Shown piece by piece: positions 1 to 6,436 of a stretch of 40,749 bases of DNA. Every line of letters starts with the position of its first letter. The first letter of the stretch is position 1. The position numbers and the translations under genes are program-made. The stretch is from a virus: positions 1 to 40,749 of IMG/VR virus record IMGVR_UViG_3300033155_000769, one strand, 5' to 3'. The notes beneath the pieces are model-generated. The model was not told the DNA's origin. It saw only the letters and a list, made by a program, of their open reading frames with translations, and ran no database searches.

Positions 1-1
1 T

Positions 2-481
2 CCAGACTTCAAGCAACTAGATATAGTGGCTGGTGAGATGTCAGACCGTGGTTTAGACTACACGCAGCTAAGAAAGATCGGTAACAGCTCAGCAAACAAG
101 CTAGAGAATTCCAGCGAACTTTACAAAGATGAGTGTAATAGATTTGTTGCTGTACCTCATGTTTTTAAAACCGATTCTCTTCGTGACATGATCGATAAAA
201 GTCGTGATCGAGATGAACTCTATTGGATATCTTTACAGACAGGAGCATTAAGTGGTGCTTTCTTCCATCGAGCAGGGGCACAGCCCCAGAAAACCCTGTC
301 CTATTGGAAGTGCCCTATCTATCATACGATCAGTGACATCCTGACACCTGATGGTCTCTGGAATGACACCCATATTGACTTCAACAATAAGGTATTGGCA
401 ATAGTACTGTCGGATTTAGGTATTGACTCCACTATACGCGGAGTAGGCTCCATAGGAGGATGCTGTCATGATCTGGGTTAA
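2..481 (+). CDS. Unknown protein, 5'-truncated by window edge
   Basis: The frame is open from base 2 and runs to a stop at 479-481. A GTG at 26 could be a start, but in-frame codons upstream of it remain open, so the gene most likely begins outside the window. The visible 150-160 residues are soluble, mixed alpha/beta in character, with a Gly/Cys-rich tail (VGSIGGCCHDLG). I recognise no family. Its end overlaps the next gene by 14 bases, which suggests translational coupling. It is confidently coding because of this overlap and the length of the open frame; function unknown. Confidence 0.6.
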   Translation, partial: PDFKQLDIVAGEMSDRGLDYTQLRKIGNSSANKLENSSELYKDECNRFVAVPHVFKTDSLRDMIDKSRDRDELYWISLQTGALSGAFFHRAGAQPQKTLSYWKCPIYHTISDILTPDGLWNDTHIDFNNKVLAIVLSDLGIDSTIRGVGSIGGCCHDLG

Positions 482-797
482 TGTTGCGAAGAAGTATCTG
501 GCTGCTTATGCTTCAAAAAATGTAGAATTATTGGAGGAAATGTACGCAAGCAGAGTAGAATTATGTTGTTGGGACTGTCATTTTATAGGCAAAGAGGAGG
601 TTTTAGCCGGAAATCGCCGGTTTTTTGAGGTTGCTGACCATATTAATATTAGAATTCAAAACACTTGCTATAAACATAAGCAGATTTTTGTAGAGTTTAC
701 TAAAACTTGGGGATCAAACAAAATTTTACAAATTGTAGAGATCATTGAGTTTGATGACTTCGGTAAGATAAAAGCAATACGTTCTTACAGGCAATAG
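468..797 (+). CDS. SnoaL/NTF2-like fold protein
   Basis: A 109-residue protein with the layout of NTF2-like/SnoaL small cone-shaped proteins: an N-terminal helix (VAKKYLAAYASKN) followed by 'LLEEMYASRVEL', a short helix 'GKEEVLAGNRRFFE', then curved beta strands ending 'IIEFDDFGKIKAIRSYRQ', the typical last strand. A strong Shine-Dalgarno AGGAGG at 454-459 lies 8 bases before the ATG. The family includes isomerases, polyketide cyclases and many binding proteins, so the fold call does not give a reaction. Substrate unknown; the call rests on pattern only. Confidence 0.6.
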   Translation: MIWVNVAKKYLAAYASKNVELLEEMYASRVELCCWDCHFIGKEEVLAGNRRFFEVADHINIRIQNTCYKHKQIFVEFTKTWGSNKILQIVEIIEFDDFGKIKAIRSYRQ

Positions 798-808
798 GAG
801 AAAATAGA

Positions 809-1090
809 ATGGCAATTAGTGTAGACCAAATGGCAGGGGCATATCTAACAAATATGATTCAAGAATTAGAGAGAATAAGGAACGTTGCGGCTGAGCATCA
901 AACAACTATTGTTGCTATGGAAGCTCATATTGAAGAGTGTAAGGCCAGTATGCAACCAGCAGTGGCTCCACCAGCCGTGGTTCCAAGCCCACTCGGAATG
1001 GGGGTTCCGAATGCTGACGGTTCCACTACAGAAAAACTTAAATTACCAAATCCATTTGATGAAATTCTGACAAAAGTTGAGCAGAACTGA
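809..1090 (+). CDS. Small coiled-coil and proline-rich protein
   Basis: A 93-residue protein starting after AGGAGA at 796-801. Residues ~5-50 are helical and likely coiled coil (MIQELERIRNVAAEHQT); residues ~50-70 are rich in Pro, Ala and Val (VAPPAVVPSPLG) and probably flexible; the tail is short and charged. No family recognised. The architecture would suit a small virion or scaffold component, but this is only inference. A promoter-like TTGAGC...TATAAT overlaps its 3' end. Confidence 0.55.
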   Translation: MAISVDQMAGAYLTNMIQELERIRNVAAEHQTTIVAMEAHIEECKASMQPAVAPPAVVPSPLGMGVPNADGSTTEKLKLPNPFDEILTKVEQN

Positions 1091-1106
1091 GAAGGAGAAG
1101 TATAAT
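1077..1106 (+). promoter_or_regulatory. Sigma70-like promoter candidate
   Basis: TTGAGC at 1077-1082 and TATAAT at 1101-1106 are separated by 18 bases. It would start transcription near 1113, in front of the gene at 1157 and then ssb. Read by eye only. Confidence 0.4.
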
Positions 1107-1156
1107 AAAGGGTAGACTGGACATGACACAAGACTAAAAGAAAGAGGAATTAGGAC

Positions 1157-1390
1157 ATGAAAACTGTGAATTCGGCTGATTGGAATTTGTTATTGGAAGT
1201 TGACGACGAAGCTCGCCAAGCGATTCGGGATTGGGCCAGCGGCACGTTGACAACTCGTGATGTGGTTGGCCGATTTGCCTATACTTCGTATGCGGGCGAG
1301 TTCCGACGCTTGGTAAGAGGTAACGGCACTACATACGCTCGTCGTTTAGCTCGCAAGGCCTTAAAGTACCGTGGCTTTGCGAACGTTTAA
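1157..1390 (+). CDS. Unknown basic 77-residue protein
   Basis: A 77-residue protein with an acidic N-terminal third (LLLEVDDEARQAIRDWASG) and a very basic C-terminal third (YARRLARKALKYRGFANV). AGGAAT at 1145 precedes the ATG. The basic tail could bind nucleic acid, consistent with its place directly upstream of ssb, but no named domain is recognised. The codon pattern and spacing fit the neighbouring genes. Confidence 0.5.
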   Translation: MKTVNSADWNLLLEVDDEARQAIRDWASGTLTTRDVVGRFAYTSYAGEFRRLVRGNGTTYARRLARKALKYRGFANV

Positions 1391-1428
1391 TCTTTTTCAG
1401 AAAACGGTGTATTAGGAGAAATGCGAAA

Positions 1429-1848
1429 ATGAGTGATCTTAACAAGTGGCTAGGCTCAGGTAGATTGACGAAAGATGCTGAGCTACGATACATCCCCGCA
1501 GGAACTGCAGTGACCGACATGTCTATCTGCACGAATCGTGTATGGTCTAAGGATGGTGAAAAGCAAGAGGAGCCGTGTTTTATAGACGTTACAATTTGGG
1601 GCAAGCAGGGAGAAGCTATCCAGCAGTACCTAAAGAAGGGGCAGTATGTCCTAATCGAAGGACGATTGAAGCTTGACCAGTGGGAAAATAATGAGGGAGT
1701 AAAGCGATCTCGTCTACGAGTAGTTGCAGATCGAGTTCATCTCGCACCTCGCTCAACCTCTCCTAAAAATGGTAACGGCAGTGCAGTAATGAGCAGTTCT
1801 CCAGCCGAGAACAATGAAGTTCCGGTTGATGAGGAAATCCCATTTTAA
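1429..1848 (+). CDS. ssb: Single-stranded DNA-binding protein
   Basis: A 139-residue bacterial-type SSB that coats ssDNA during replication and recombination. The OB fold spans residues ~1-105: 'GSGRLTKDAELRY' (strand 1), 'GTAVTDMSICTNRVW', 'FIDVTIWGKQGEAIQQYLKKGQYVLIEGRL', 'RLRVVADRVHLA'. A linker rich in Ser, Asn and Gly follows and the protein ends in acidic-plus-Phe DEEIPF, like the DDDIPF tip with which bacterial SSBs recruit partner proteins. This suggests it can dock repair and replication partners, host or phage. Shine-Dalgarno TTAGGAG lies before the ATG and a strong terminator follows at 1882. Confidence 0.96.
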   Translation: MSDLNKWLGSGRLTKDAELRYIPAGTAVTDMSICTNRVWSKDGEKQEEPCFIDVTIWGKQGEAIQQYLKKGQYVLIEGRLKLDQWENNEGVKRSRLRVVADRVHLAPRSTSPKNGNGSAVMSSSPAENNEVPVDEEIPF

Positions 1849-1851
1849 TAT

Positions 1852-1880
1852 TTTACAACGAGTAAAATAGATAGTATAAT
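1852..1880 (+). promoter_or_regulatory. Sigma70-like promoter abutting a terminator
   Basis: TTTACA at 1852-1857, a 17-base spacer and TATAAT at 1875-1880: one of the best promoter matches in the window. The predicted start (~1887) falls inside the 5' arm of the terminator hairpin at 1882-1912. A transcript from here would lack part of the stem and escape termination, while ssb read-through would be stopped. Confidence 0.6.
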
Positions 1881-1881
1881 C

Positions 1882-1912
1882 GAAGGGTGGCAGAAATGCT
1901 ACCCTTCTTTTT
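1882..1912 (+). terminator. Rho-independent terminator after ssb
   Basis: An 11-bp stem (GAAGGGTGGCA pairing with TGCTACCCTTC, one G-U pair) with a GAAA-type loop, followed by a run of T. It ends ssb transcription and sits only 17 bases before the next start codon. Confidence 0.85.
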
Positions 1913-1929
1913 GGACCGAGGGAGAAAAC

Positions 1930-2283
1930 ATGAACTGGGTTGATCTAGCACCAACTATTTTTCGACAAAGGTTGATCATCGAAGGCACACTGCATAGTGC
2001 CATGCTTCCCAAAGACCTGAGTAAATACGTGTCAGGGATGGGACCAGAATTAAATATGGTGGCAGTAACGACTCCTATGCTAAATTACAATTCTGATTAT
2101 GGATGGTGTGCGTATATGCACTGGAAGGAATCGGGAATTCACATGTATGGCTGGGATCATCACGTTCCACCGTTTTTTAGTGTGGATATTTATACCTGTA
2201 AGCCTTTCGACCCTATGACTGCTATAGGCTTTACTGAAAAGTTTTTTGGAAAACAATTAAAACAATTAACTTATAAAGAGTAG
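1930..2283 (+). CDS. Unknown protein, 117 residues
   Basis: Starts after GGGAG at 1920-1924. The protein is aromatic-rich with Trp, Tyr and His in the middle (SDYGWCAYMHWKESGIHMYG, then WDHHVPPFFSVDIYTC) and a C-terminal 'FTEKFFGKQLKQLTYKE'. The run resembles an S-adenosylmethionine decarboxylase proenzyme-like or AdoMetDC-like beta sandwich only superficially, and I assign no function. It lies between the ssb terminator and glmS, probably transcribed with glmS. Confidence 0.55.
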   Translation: MNWVDLAPTIFRQRLIIEGTLHSAMLPKDLSKYVSGMGPELNMVAVTTPMLNYNSDYGWCAYMHWKESGIHMYGWDHHVPPFFSVDIYTCKPFDPMTAIGFTEKFFGKQLKQLTYKE

Positions 2284-2311
2284 TCCCATGAGCTACAGGA
2301 TCGTTATCTAA

Positions 2312-3955
2312 ATGTGTGGTATAATAGCATTTGCTAAGAGTACTGATGATCCCAGTTTTGTACTCGATATCCTGAAAGCTTTACAGTATCGTGGATATGA
2401 TAGTGGAGGGCTATGTTTTCAGACAACAGACCATACAAAAGTTCAAAGAAAATGGCTAGGAGAGGTTCCCGATCTTAAACTACCAAGTTATGACTATACA
2501 ATGGGGATGGCTCATACACGATGGGCTACACATGGTAAAGTAAACAAAAAGAATACACATCCTATCACTAGTGGCAACGTAACAATTGTTCATAACGGGA
2601 TCGTCGAAAACCACCAGAAATATGCTGGTACTCGCCACACAGACACGGACACAGAGGCGATTGCAACCTACATTAATGACCGGATTATGATGGGGTGGTC
2701 TATCGTAGAGGCAATTGAACAGGCGGCGGAATTCTTTAATAACAAAATGGGAGCTTTCGTCTTACATTGGGATACTGTGCCGCGACGAAGCGGTTTGACT
2801 CCTCCAACTTGGAACGCTCTCTTCGCGTACACGGACGGACCACCGCTATACTATACACGGTCAGGGCTGATCTGTAGTAATCTGGAGGTGTTGAGTGGAT
2901 ATGAGAAAGAGGCTTTTCTGATTGATAGTGGCGGTATAGTTGAGATAAGCGAAGGGCAGATAATACGACGTAAGATGGGAGCAACTCTATTAGATGTACC
3001 AGAAATCGCTATTGCTAACTTTGACGAAGCTTATATGCCACGAGAGATTCAGGAGCAACTTGATCTCATACTAGATAGAAAAACACACACTAAGATCATA
3101 TATGCAGACGAAAGAACGGTAATGTTAGGTTGTGGCAGTAGCTACTATGCAGCTATGGTAGCAGCTTGCATCCTCCGTACAGAAGGCTACGATGTTACTG
3201 CTGAATATGCTACAGAAGCACAATTTAATAAAAGGGCAAAGAACTATATCTTTGTTAGTCAGAGTGGAGAAACAAAAGACCTGATTGACTTTAAAAGAAA
3301 ATATAGAGAACAACTTAAAGGTAAACAGCTAGTCTATGTACAGAATAAAGCCACAAGCCCCCTGTCTCAGTCATTTGATTATCGCGGAGCGGTAGTCGTT
3401 AATATTAAAGCGGGACCAGAGATAGGAGTAGCGGCAACAAAGACCTTCACTCTTTCTATTTTGTCCTTGCTAGAGATTGCTGGAATCAAAACAAAACTTA
3501 GTAGTATAGTTAAAGATATAGGTGACCACTGGCAGCATACTCTCGACCACTGCAAGGAGATGGGGGAATACATAGCAGGCTTTAAAAATGTACTGATTTT
3601 AGGTACCGAAGAGTATTATCCCTTGGCATTGGAGGCCGCTTTAAAGTTCAAAGAAATAGCACAGATACACGCCGAAGCTATGCCTGCCGCCGAAATTAAA
3701 CATGGACCGATTGCCCTTGTCGATAAAAATACCCTTACGCTGGTTTTGAGGTCGCCCAGAAAGGCACACGGCAATAAGGTAGAGGATAATATTAGACAGA
3801 TACAGGCTCGGGGCGGGCCAGTAATTGATCTGGTTGGACAGCAATGGTTGCTTGATACGATCATTCGGTTCCAATTAATAGCTTTATATGCTACTTCATT
3901 TAAAGGTTTAGATTGCGATAAGCCTAGAAACTTAGCGAAAACGGTAACAGTATGA
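2312..3955 (+). CDS. glmS: Glutamine--fructose-6-phosphate aminotransferase
   Basis: Makes glucosamine-6-phosphate from fructose-6-phosphate and glutamine, the first step to UDP-GlcNAc. The N-terminal glutaminase starts MCGI, exposing the nucleophilic Cys once Met is removed, and carries HTRWATHG, HNGIVEN and DTDTEAI. Two SIS isomerase domains follow: CGSSYYAAM, VSQSGETKD, ATKTF, then HAEAMPAAEIKHGP with the Glu and His of the isomerase site, and the C-terminal DKPRNLAKTVTV with the Schiff-base Lys. At 547 residues it is shorter than the ~609 of E. coli but every catalytic motif is present, so it looks active. Unusual cargo for a phage: it could feed wall, capsule or glycan synthesis. An in-frame 7-codon ORF (2288-2311) ends directly at its ATG. 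Confidence 0.96.
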   Translation: MCGIIAFAKSTDDPSFVLDILKALQYRGYDSGGLCFQTTDHTKVQRKWLGEVPDLKLPSYDYTMGMAHTRWATHGKVNKKNTHPITSGNVTIVHNGIVENHQKYAGTRHTDTDTEAIATYINDRIMMGWSIVEAIEQAAEFFNNKMGAFVLHWDTVPRRSGLTPPTWNALFAYTDGPPLYYTRSGLICSNLEVLSGYEKEAFLIDSGGIVEISEGQIIRRKMGATLLDVPEIAIANFDEAYMPREIQEQLDLILDRKTHTKIIYADERTVMLGCGSSYYAAMVAACILRTEGYDVTAEYATEAQFNKRAKNYIFVSQSGETKDLIDFKRKYREQLKGKQLVYVQNKATSPLSQSFDYRGAVVVNIKAGPEIGVAATKTFTLSILSLLEIAGIKTKLSSIVKDIGDHWQHTLDHCKEMGEYIAGFKNVLILGTEEYYPLALEAALKFKEIAQIHAEAMPAAEIKHGPIALVDKNTLTLVLRSPRKAHGNKVEDNIRQIQARGGPVIDLVGQQWLLDTIIRFQLIALYATSFKGLDCDKPRNLAKTVTV

Positions 3956-3996
3956 CAGGTGCAACCGCTTGACTTTTAAAGGGAAGGAAGGATAGA

Positions 3997-4182
3997 ATGG
4001 ATAGCATCAAGAGGCTTATCGACAAGTCAATGCAGGCGGCTATCGAGGATTACGACGAGGAGGCGTTTAGTATTGCTAGTGCGGCAGATATCGAGTTTGA
4101 TGATATGCAAGAGCTACTACTAGCGTTGGCAGGTGAGGCACAGGATAGCCTGATGACTAGGATCAGACAATTTATTGTTTAG
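3997..4182 (+). CDS. Small acidic protein
   Basis: 61 residues, start preceded by GGAAGGAAGG at 3981-3990. Strongly acidic and helical (DYDEEAFSIASAADIEFDD, then MQELLLALAGEAQDSLMTRIRQFIV). No family recognised. Such small acidic proteins often act as phage inhibitors or modulators of host factors, but nothing in the sequence shows a target. Confidence 0.5.
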   Translation: MDSIKRLIDKSMQAAIEDYDEEAFSIASAADIEFDDMQELLLALAGEAQDSLMTRIRQFIV

Positions 4183-4207
4183 CTCAGCACCACTTAAAGG
4201 AATAAGT

Positions 4208-4303
4208 ATGGCACCAACTGACCCCGTAGGAATATTGTTATGGTTAAAAGATATAATGGACCTTTGGGGAGACTTTCTGCTAAGTAAGTTACGACTAAGA
4301 TAA
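4208..4303 (+). CDS. Very small ORF upstream of tmRNA
   Basis: 31 codons with AAAGGAATAAGT before the ATG. The peptide is amphipathic and Trp/Leu-rich (GILLWLKDIMDLWGDFLLSK). Its stop is at 4301-4303, just before the tmRNA acceptor half. It could be a small membrane-active peptide. Support is limited to the ribosome-binding site and its place in a gene-dense stretch. Confidence 0.35.
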   Translation: MAPTDPVGILLWLKDIMDLWGDFLLSKLRLR

Positions 4304-4309
4304 TTCCCT

Positions 4310-4650
4310 TCGGGGATAATGATTGTAGACGTTGTTATAGAAGTTTGTTATGGACGTGGGGGGCAGTTCCCCACCGCCTCCACCAAATTTTCGACCACCT
4401 CCACCGTTTTTTGTGTATAAACGGGGGCGAAATAGTTTCGACATGCAAAAAGAAGTAATAACTGCAATCCGTAGTTGACAGAAGGGCTACGTTAAAAATC
4501 TGTTACCTTTAATTGCAGACGCAAGTCTAGCTTTGGCAGCGTAAGCTGTCTGGGGAGTGGCCTCGTCCTTATTATCCAAACGGGGCATTTTCACCACCAA
4601 GAGGGGGTTCCAGAAAGTGTTTAGTGCAGGTTTGATTCCTGCCAAAGGAT
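4310..4650 (+). ncRNA. ssrA: Circularly permuted (two-piece) tmRNA
   Basis: tmRNA rescues stalled ribosomes and tags the nascent peptide for degradation. Here the acceptor half comes first: T-stem GTGGGG (4356-4361), loop GGCAGTT, CCCCAC, acceptor strand CGCCTCC (4375-4381) and ACCA (4382-4385). After a 37-base spacer the coding half starts GGGGGCG (4423-4429), pairing with CGCCTCC over 7 bp (one G-U), then AAATAGTTTCGACA, the D-region of tmRNAs. The long P2 helix also forms across the halves: GTAATAAC (4455-4462) with GTTGTTAT (4331-4338), and TGCAAT with ATTGTA (4322-4327). The tag reads ADASLALAA then TAA (4515-4544), enclosed by P5 CAGAC/GTCTG. A following stem GCCTCGT/ACGGGGC fits a pseudoknot. 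Outer ends are estimates. The mature RNA would be two pieces after processing. Confidence 0.9.
4626..4642 (+). other. T-arm-like hairpin at the tmRNA 3' end
   Basis: GCAGG, a 7-base loop TTTGATT, then CCTGC. It mimics a canonical T-arm (the loop would only need C at its third place), yet the true acceptor T-arm lies upstream at 4356-4374. It may be the 3' boundary hairpin of the coding piece. Confidence 0.5.
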
Positions 4651-4655
4651 CAAGT

Positions 4656-4853
4656 ATGCTCACAAAAGCACAATTTGAAACACTCACTCCATTTGATCGT
4701 GGGTATATTGTTTACCTGTGTGGCAACAAGAAGGATCAACCATGCATTCCAAACGAACAAAACCCTTATGATGAAACAAGCAGCGAATACATACAGTGGA
4801 ATCGTGGACAACATCAAGCGGTTACAGAAGCACAGGGTAATCCGCAACTTTAG
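4656..4853 (+). CDS. Rmf/CrpP-like small protein
   Basis: 65 residues, start chosen because AAAGGA at 4644-4649 precedes this ATG; an upstream in-frame ATG at 4557 lies inside the tmRNA. The layout 'FDRGYIVYLCGN....PC....NPYD..SSEY..WNRGQHQA' matches the short two-helix proteins of the ribosome modulation factor/CrpP type (RG-Y, G, C-P, NPY, W-x-x-G). Rmf proteins drive 70S ribosome dimerisation and hibernation; many phage members have unknown roles. Its position directly behind the tmRNA supports a ribosome-related role, but this is inference. Confidence 0.5.
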   Translation: MLTKAQFETLTPFDRGYIVYLCGNKKDQPCIPNEQNPYDETSSEYIQWNRGQHQAVTEAQGNPQL

Positions 4854-4869
4854 AGAAGAAAGGCACACC

Positions 4870-5184
4870 ATGGACAATACAGATATGATCCAGCTATATC
4901 GGTTTAGGATCTGGCCCCACCCCTACGGCTCCTATAGAGTGGACGGCGACAATGCCGAAAAAAATTCATATAAATTTGATGAGGAGATTATGGTTCTAGA
5001 TGTTCCGGCTGCGGGCCTTGGGGAGTTTCATCAAGAAAACGAGGTGTATACGATTGTCGACGGTACAGTCGATGAGCCAGTACTCGTAATCTTGTGCGAC
5101 AACGGGCAAAAGGTACGCGACTATATATCTGGCCTTTTGTTTAGCTTCAAGCTAGATGAAATCTTTAGCAAACAGAGAACGTAA
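4870..5184 (+). CDS. Unknown protein, 104 residues
   Basis: Start at 4870 is chosen because AAGAAAGG lies upstream; the longer open frame to 4675 overlaps the previous gene. The protein has a compact, mostly beta pattern (IQLYRFRIWPHPYGSYRV, IMVLDVPAAGLGEF, VYTIVDGTVDEPVLVILCDN) with a helical tail. No recognised family. Confidence 0.55.
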   Translation: MDNTDMIQLYRFRIWPHPYGSYRVDGDNAEKNSYKFDEEIMVLDVPAAGLGEFHQENEVYTIVDGTVDEPVLVILCDNGQKVRDYISGLLFSFKLDEIFSKQRT

Positions 5185-5185
5185 T

Positions 5186-5659
5186 ATGCCCCATAGCTTT
5201 AATCTATCAGCGAGGTTAAATTCGCCTTGCCCCGAAGATACTTTTAGTATTTTTAACAATTGGGCTATTAAAGCTACTGGAAATTTTCCACAATGTATAC
5301 GAAATGCTGATCGTATTATTGATGATTGTAATAGACACTTTAAAGACATACATAAGCTAAGTGCGTTGGAACTCGGGTCGTTAGAGGGCCACTTATCGGT
5401 AACATTTGATAAACATTTTCGACAACTGACCTGTATTGAGGGCAGACCCTACCATTATTTAAAGGCCTTGGTAGCAAAAGAGCTGCTCGGGTTGAAAGCT
5501 AAGATTTTATGTGGCAACTTTATTAATTTTTTACGAGAGACAGACGAGAGATGGGATGTGATTATAGCTACTGGTGTACTATACCATATGCACAATCCGA
5601 TAGAGCTGATTAAGCTTATGTCGCAACATAGTGGGACTGCTGTTGCGATTCATAATTAA
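5186..5659 (+). CDS. SAM-dependent methyltransferase, short
   Basis: Class I Rossmann methyltransferase fragment: motif I 'ALELGSLEGHLS' binds SAM, the acidic end of strand 2 is 'LTCIEGRP', and motif IV/V 'WDVIIATGVLYHMHNPIELI' is typical of the UbiE/TylF-like group. It stops soon after strand 5 (AVAIHN), about 157 residues, so the usual C-terminal strands 6-7 are missing. The next gene's Shine-Dalgarno follows directly, so there is no obvious frameshift to restore them. An alternative start at 5156 would overlap the upstream gene. Substrate unknown. Confidence 0.75.
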   Translation: MPHSFNLSARLNSPCPEDTFSIFNNWAIKATGNFPQCIRNADRIIDDCNRHFKDIHKLSALELGSLEGHLSVTFDKHFRQLTCIEGRPYHYLKALVAKELLGLKAKILCGNFINFLRETDERWDVIIATGVLYHMHNPIELIKLMSQHSGTAVAIHN

Positions 5660-5671
5660 CTGGAGAAAACA

Positions 5672-5953
5672 ATGAGAAACTTACTTATTATATTAGTAGC
5701 AGTATTGGCTTTAACGTTTGTAACAAGCACATGCTCTGCACAGAACGGATGGCACAGGCACGGTAATATTGCACACGGTCATTATCATACCCAGTACCAC
5801 TATCACTATCCCATTACTCATTGGCATTCAACCAGCACAAGCATACGTCCAGCATATATGTACGGTTATAATGTGAGATTCGGCCATCCCTCCTTCGTCA
5901 GATATTACCGTCATCACAGCCATATTCATTACTACTATCGTCGAGGATGGTAA
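5672..5953 (+). CDS. Exported His/Tyr-rich small protein
   Basis: 93 residues. Residues 1-23 form a clear signal peptide (MRNLLIILVAVLALTFVTST, then CSAQ). The mature part is extremely rich in His, Tyr and Arg (GHYHTQYHYHYPITHWHS; RYYRHHSHIHYYYRRGW), a composition that suits metal binding or adhesion at the cell surface. Shine-Dalgarno TGGAGAA precedes the ATG. It is the first of three adjacent exported proteins (to 7660). Function is inferred from composition only. Confidence 0.75.
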   Translation: MRNLLIILVAVLALTFVTSTCSAQNGWHRHGNIAHGHYHTQYHYHYPITHWHSTSTSIRPAYMYGYNVRFGHPSFVRYYRHHSHIHYYYRRGW

Positions 5954-5963
5954 AAATATTATT

Positions 5964-6392
5964 ATGAGGATACTAACAATCTTGTTTTTAGGAGCTATTA
6001 TGGGATGTGATTTTCAAGGTAAGGATCTACCACCAGCATCAGCCAATGTCGAGACGACACTCACTGTCGCAGAACAATACCACGATGGTGACGAGATTAT
6101 CATGCAGTTTAGTGCTGACTGGTGTGGTCCATGTCAACAGCTCAAGGCAATGGCCAATGAGAGTCAGGCTCTACAAAAGCACTTCAATTCTACCAAGGGG
6201 TACTTTGTTATTGATATTGACGAGGAAGATACCTTTAGCAAGGCTTGGACAGCTAAAGCTAATCCCGGTTCTATTCCAACAGTGATTCGCTACAGATATA
6301 AGGATGGGAAGTGGAGCGAGGGTATGCGTTTTGTAGGTTACCGTAACGAGGAAGCTTTCCTGTCCTTTTTAAAGGTCAAATGGCCGCTATAA
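5964..6392 (+). CDS. Lipoprotein thioredoxin-like protein
   Basis: 142 residues. The N-terminus is a lipoprotein signal with a lipobox (FLGAIMGC, Cys at residue 15), so the protein should be anchored on the outer face of a membrane. The rest is a thioredoxin fold: 'IIMQFSADWCGPCQQLK' has the redox WCGPC site and 'NPGSIPTVIRY' the cis-Pro loop. It would reduce or exchange disulfides outside the cytoplasm. Ten bases separate it from the His-rich exported gene; the pair and the following DUF1501 gene form an exported block. Confidence 0.9.
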   Translation: MRILTILFLGAIMGCDFQGKDLPPASANVETTLTVAEQYHDGDEIIMQFSADWCGPCQQLKAMANESQALQKHFNSTKGYFVIDIDEEDTFSKAWTAKANPGSIPTVIRYRYKDGKWSEGMRFVGYRNEEAFLSFLKVKWPL

Positions 6393-6436
6393 TAAGGTAG
6401 AGAAAAAATAGAACAACCAAAAAAGAGGATATATCG

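Noticed and set aside
2736-3874. Minus-strand ORFs inside glmS
   Set aside because: They are shadows of the highly conserved plus-strand gene and have no ribosome-binding site or recognisable protein content.
4567-4650. tRNA ending in the GCAGG-TTTGATT-CCTGC hairpin
   Set aside because: The 5' TCCTT pairs with AAGGA over only 5 bp, there is no D-arm or anticodon arm, and the AAGGA is the Shine-Dalgarno of the next gene; the tmRNA reading fits better.
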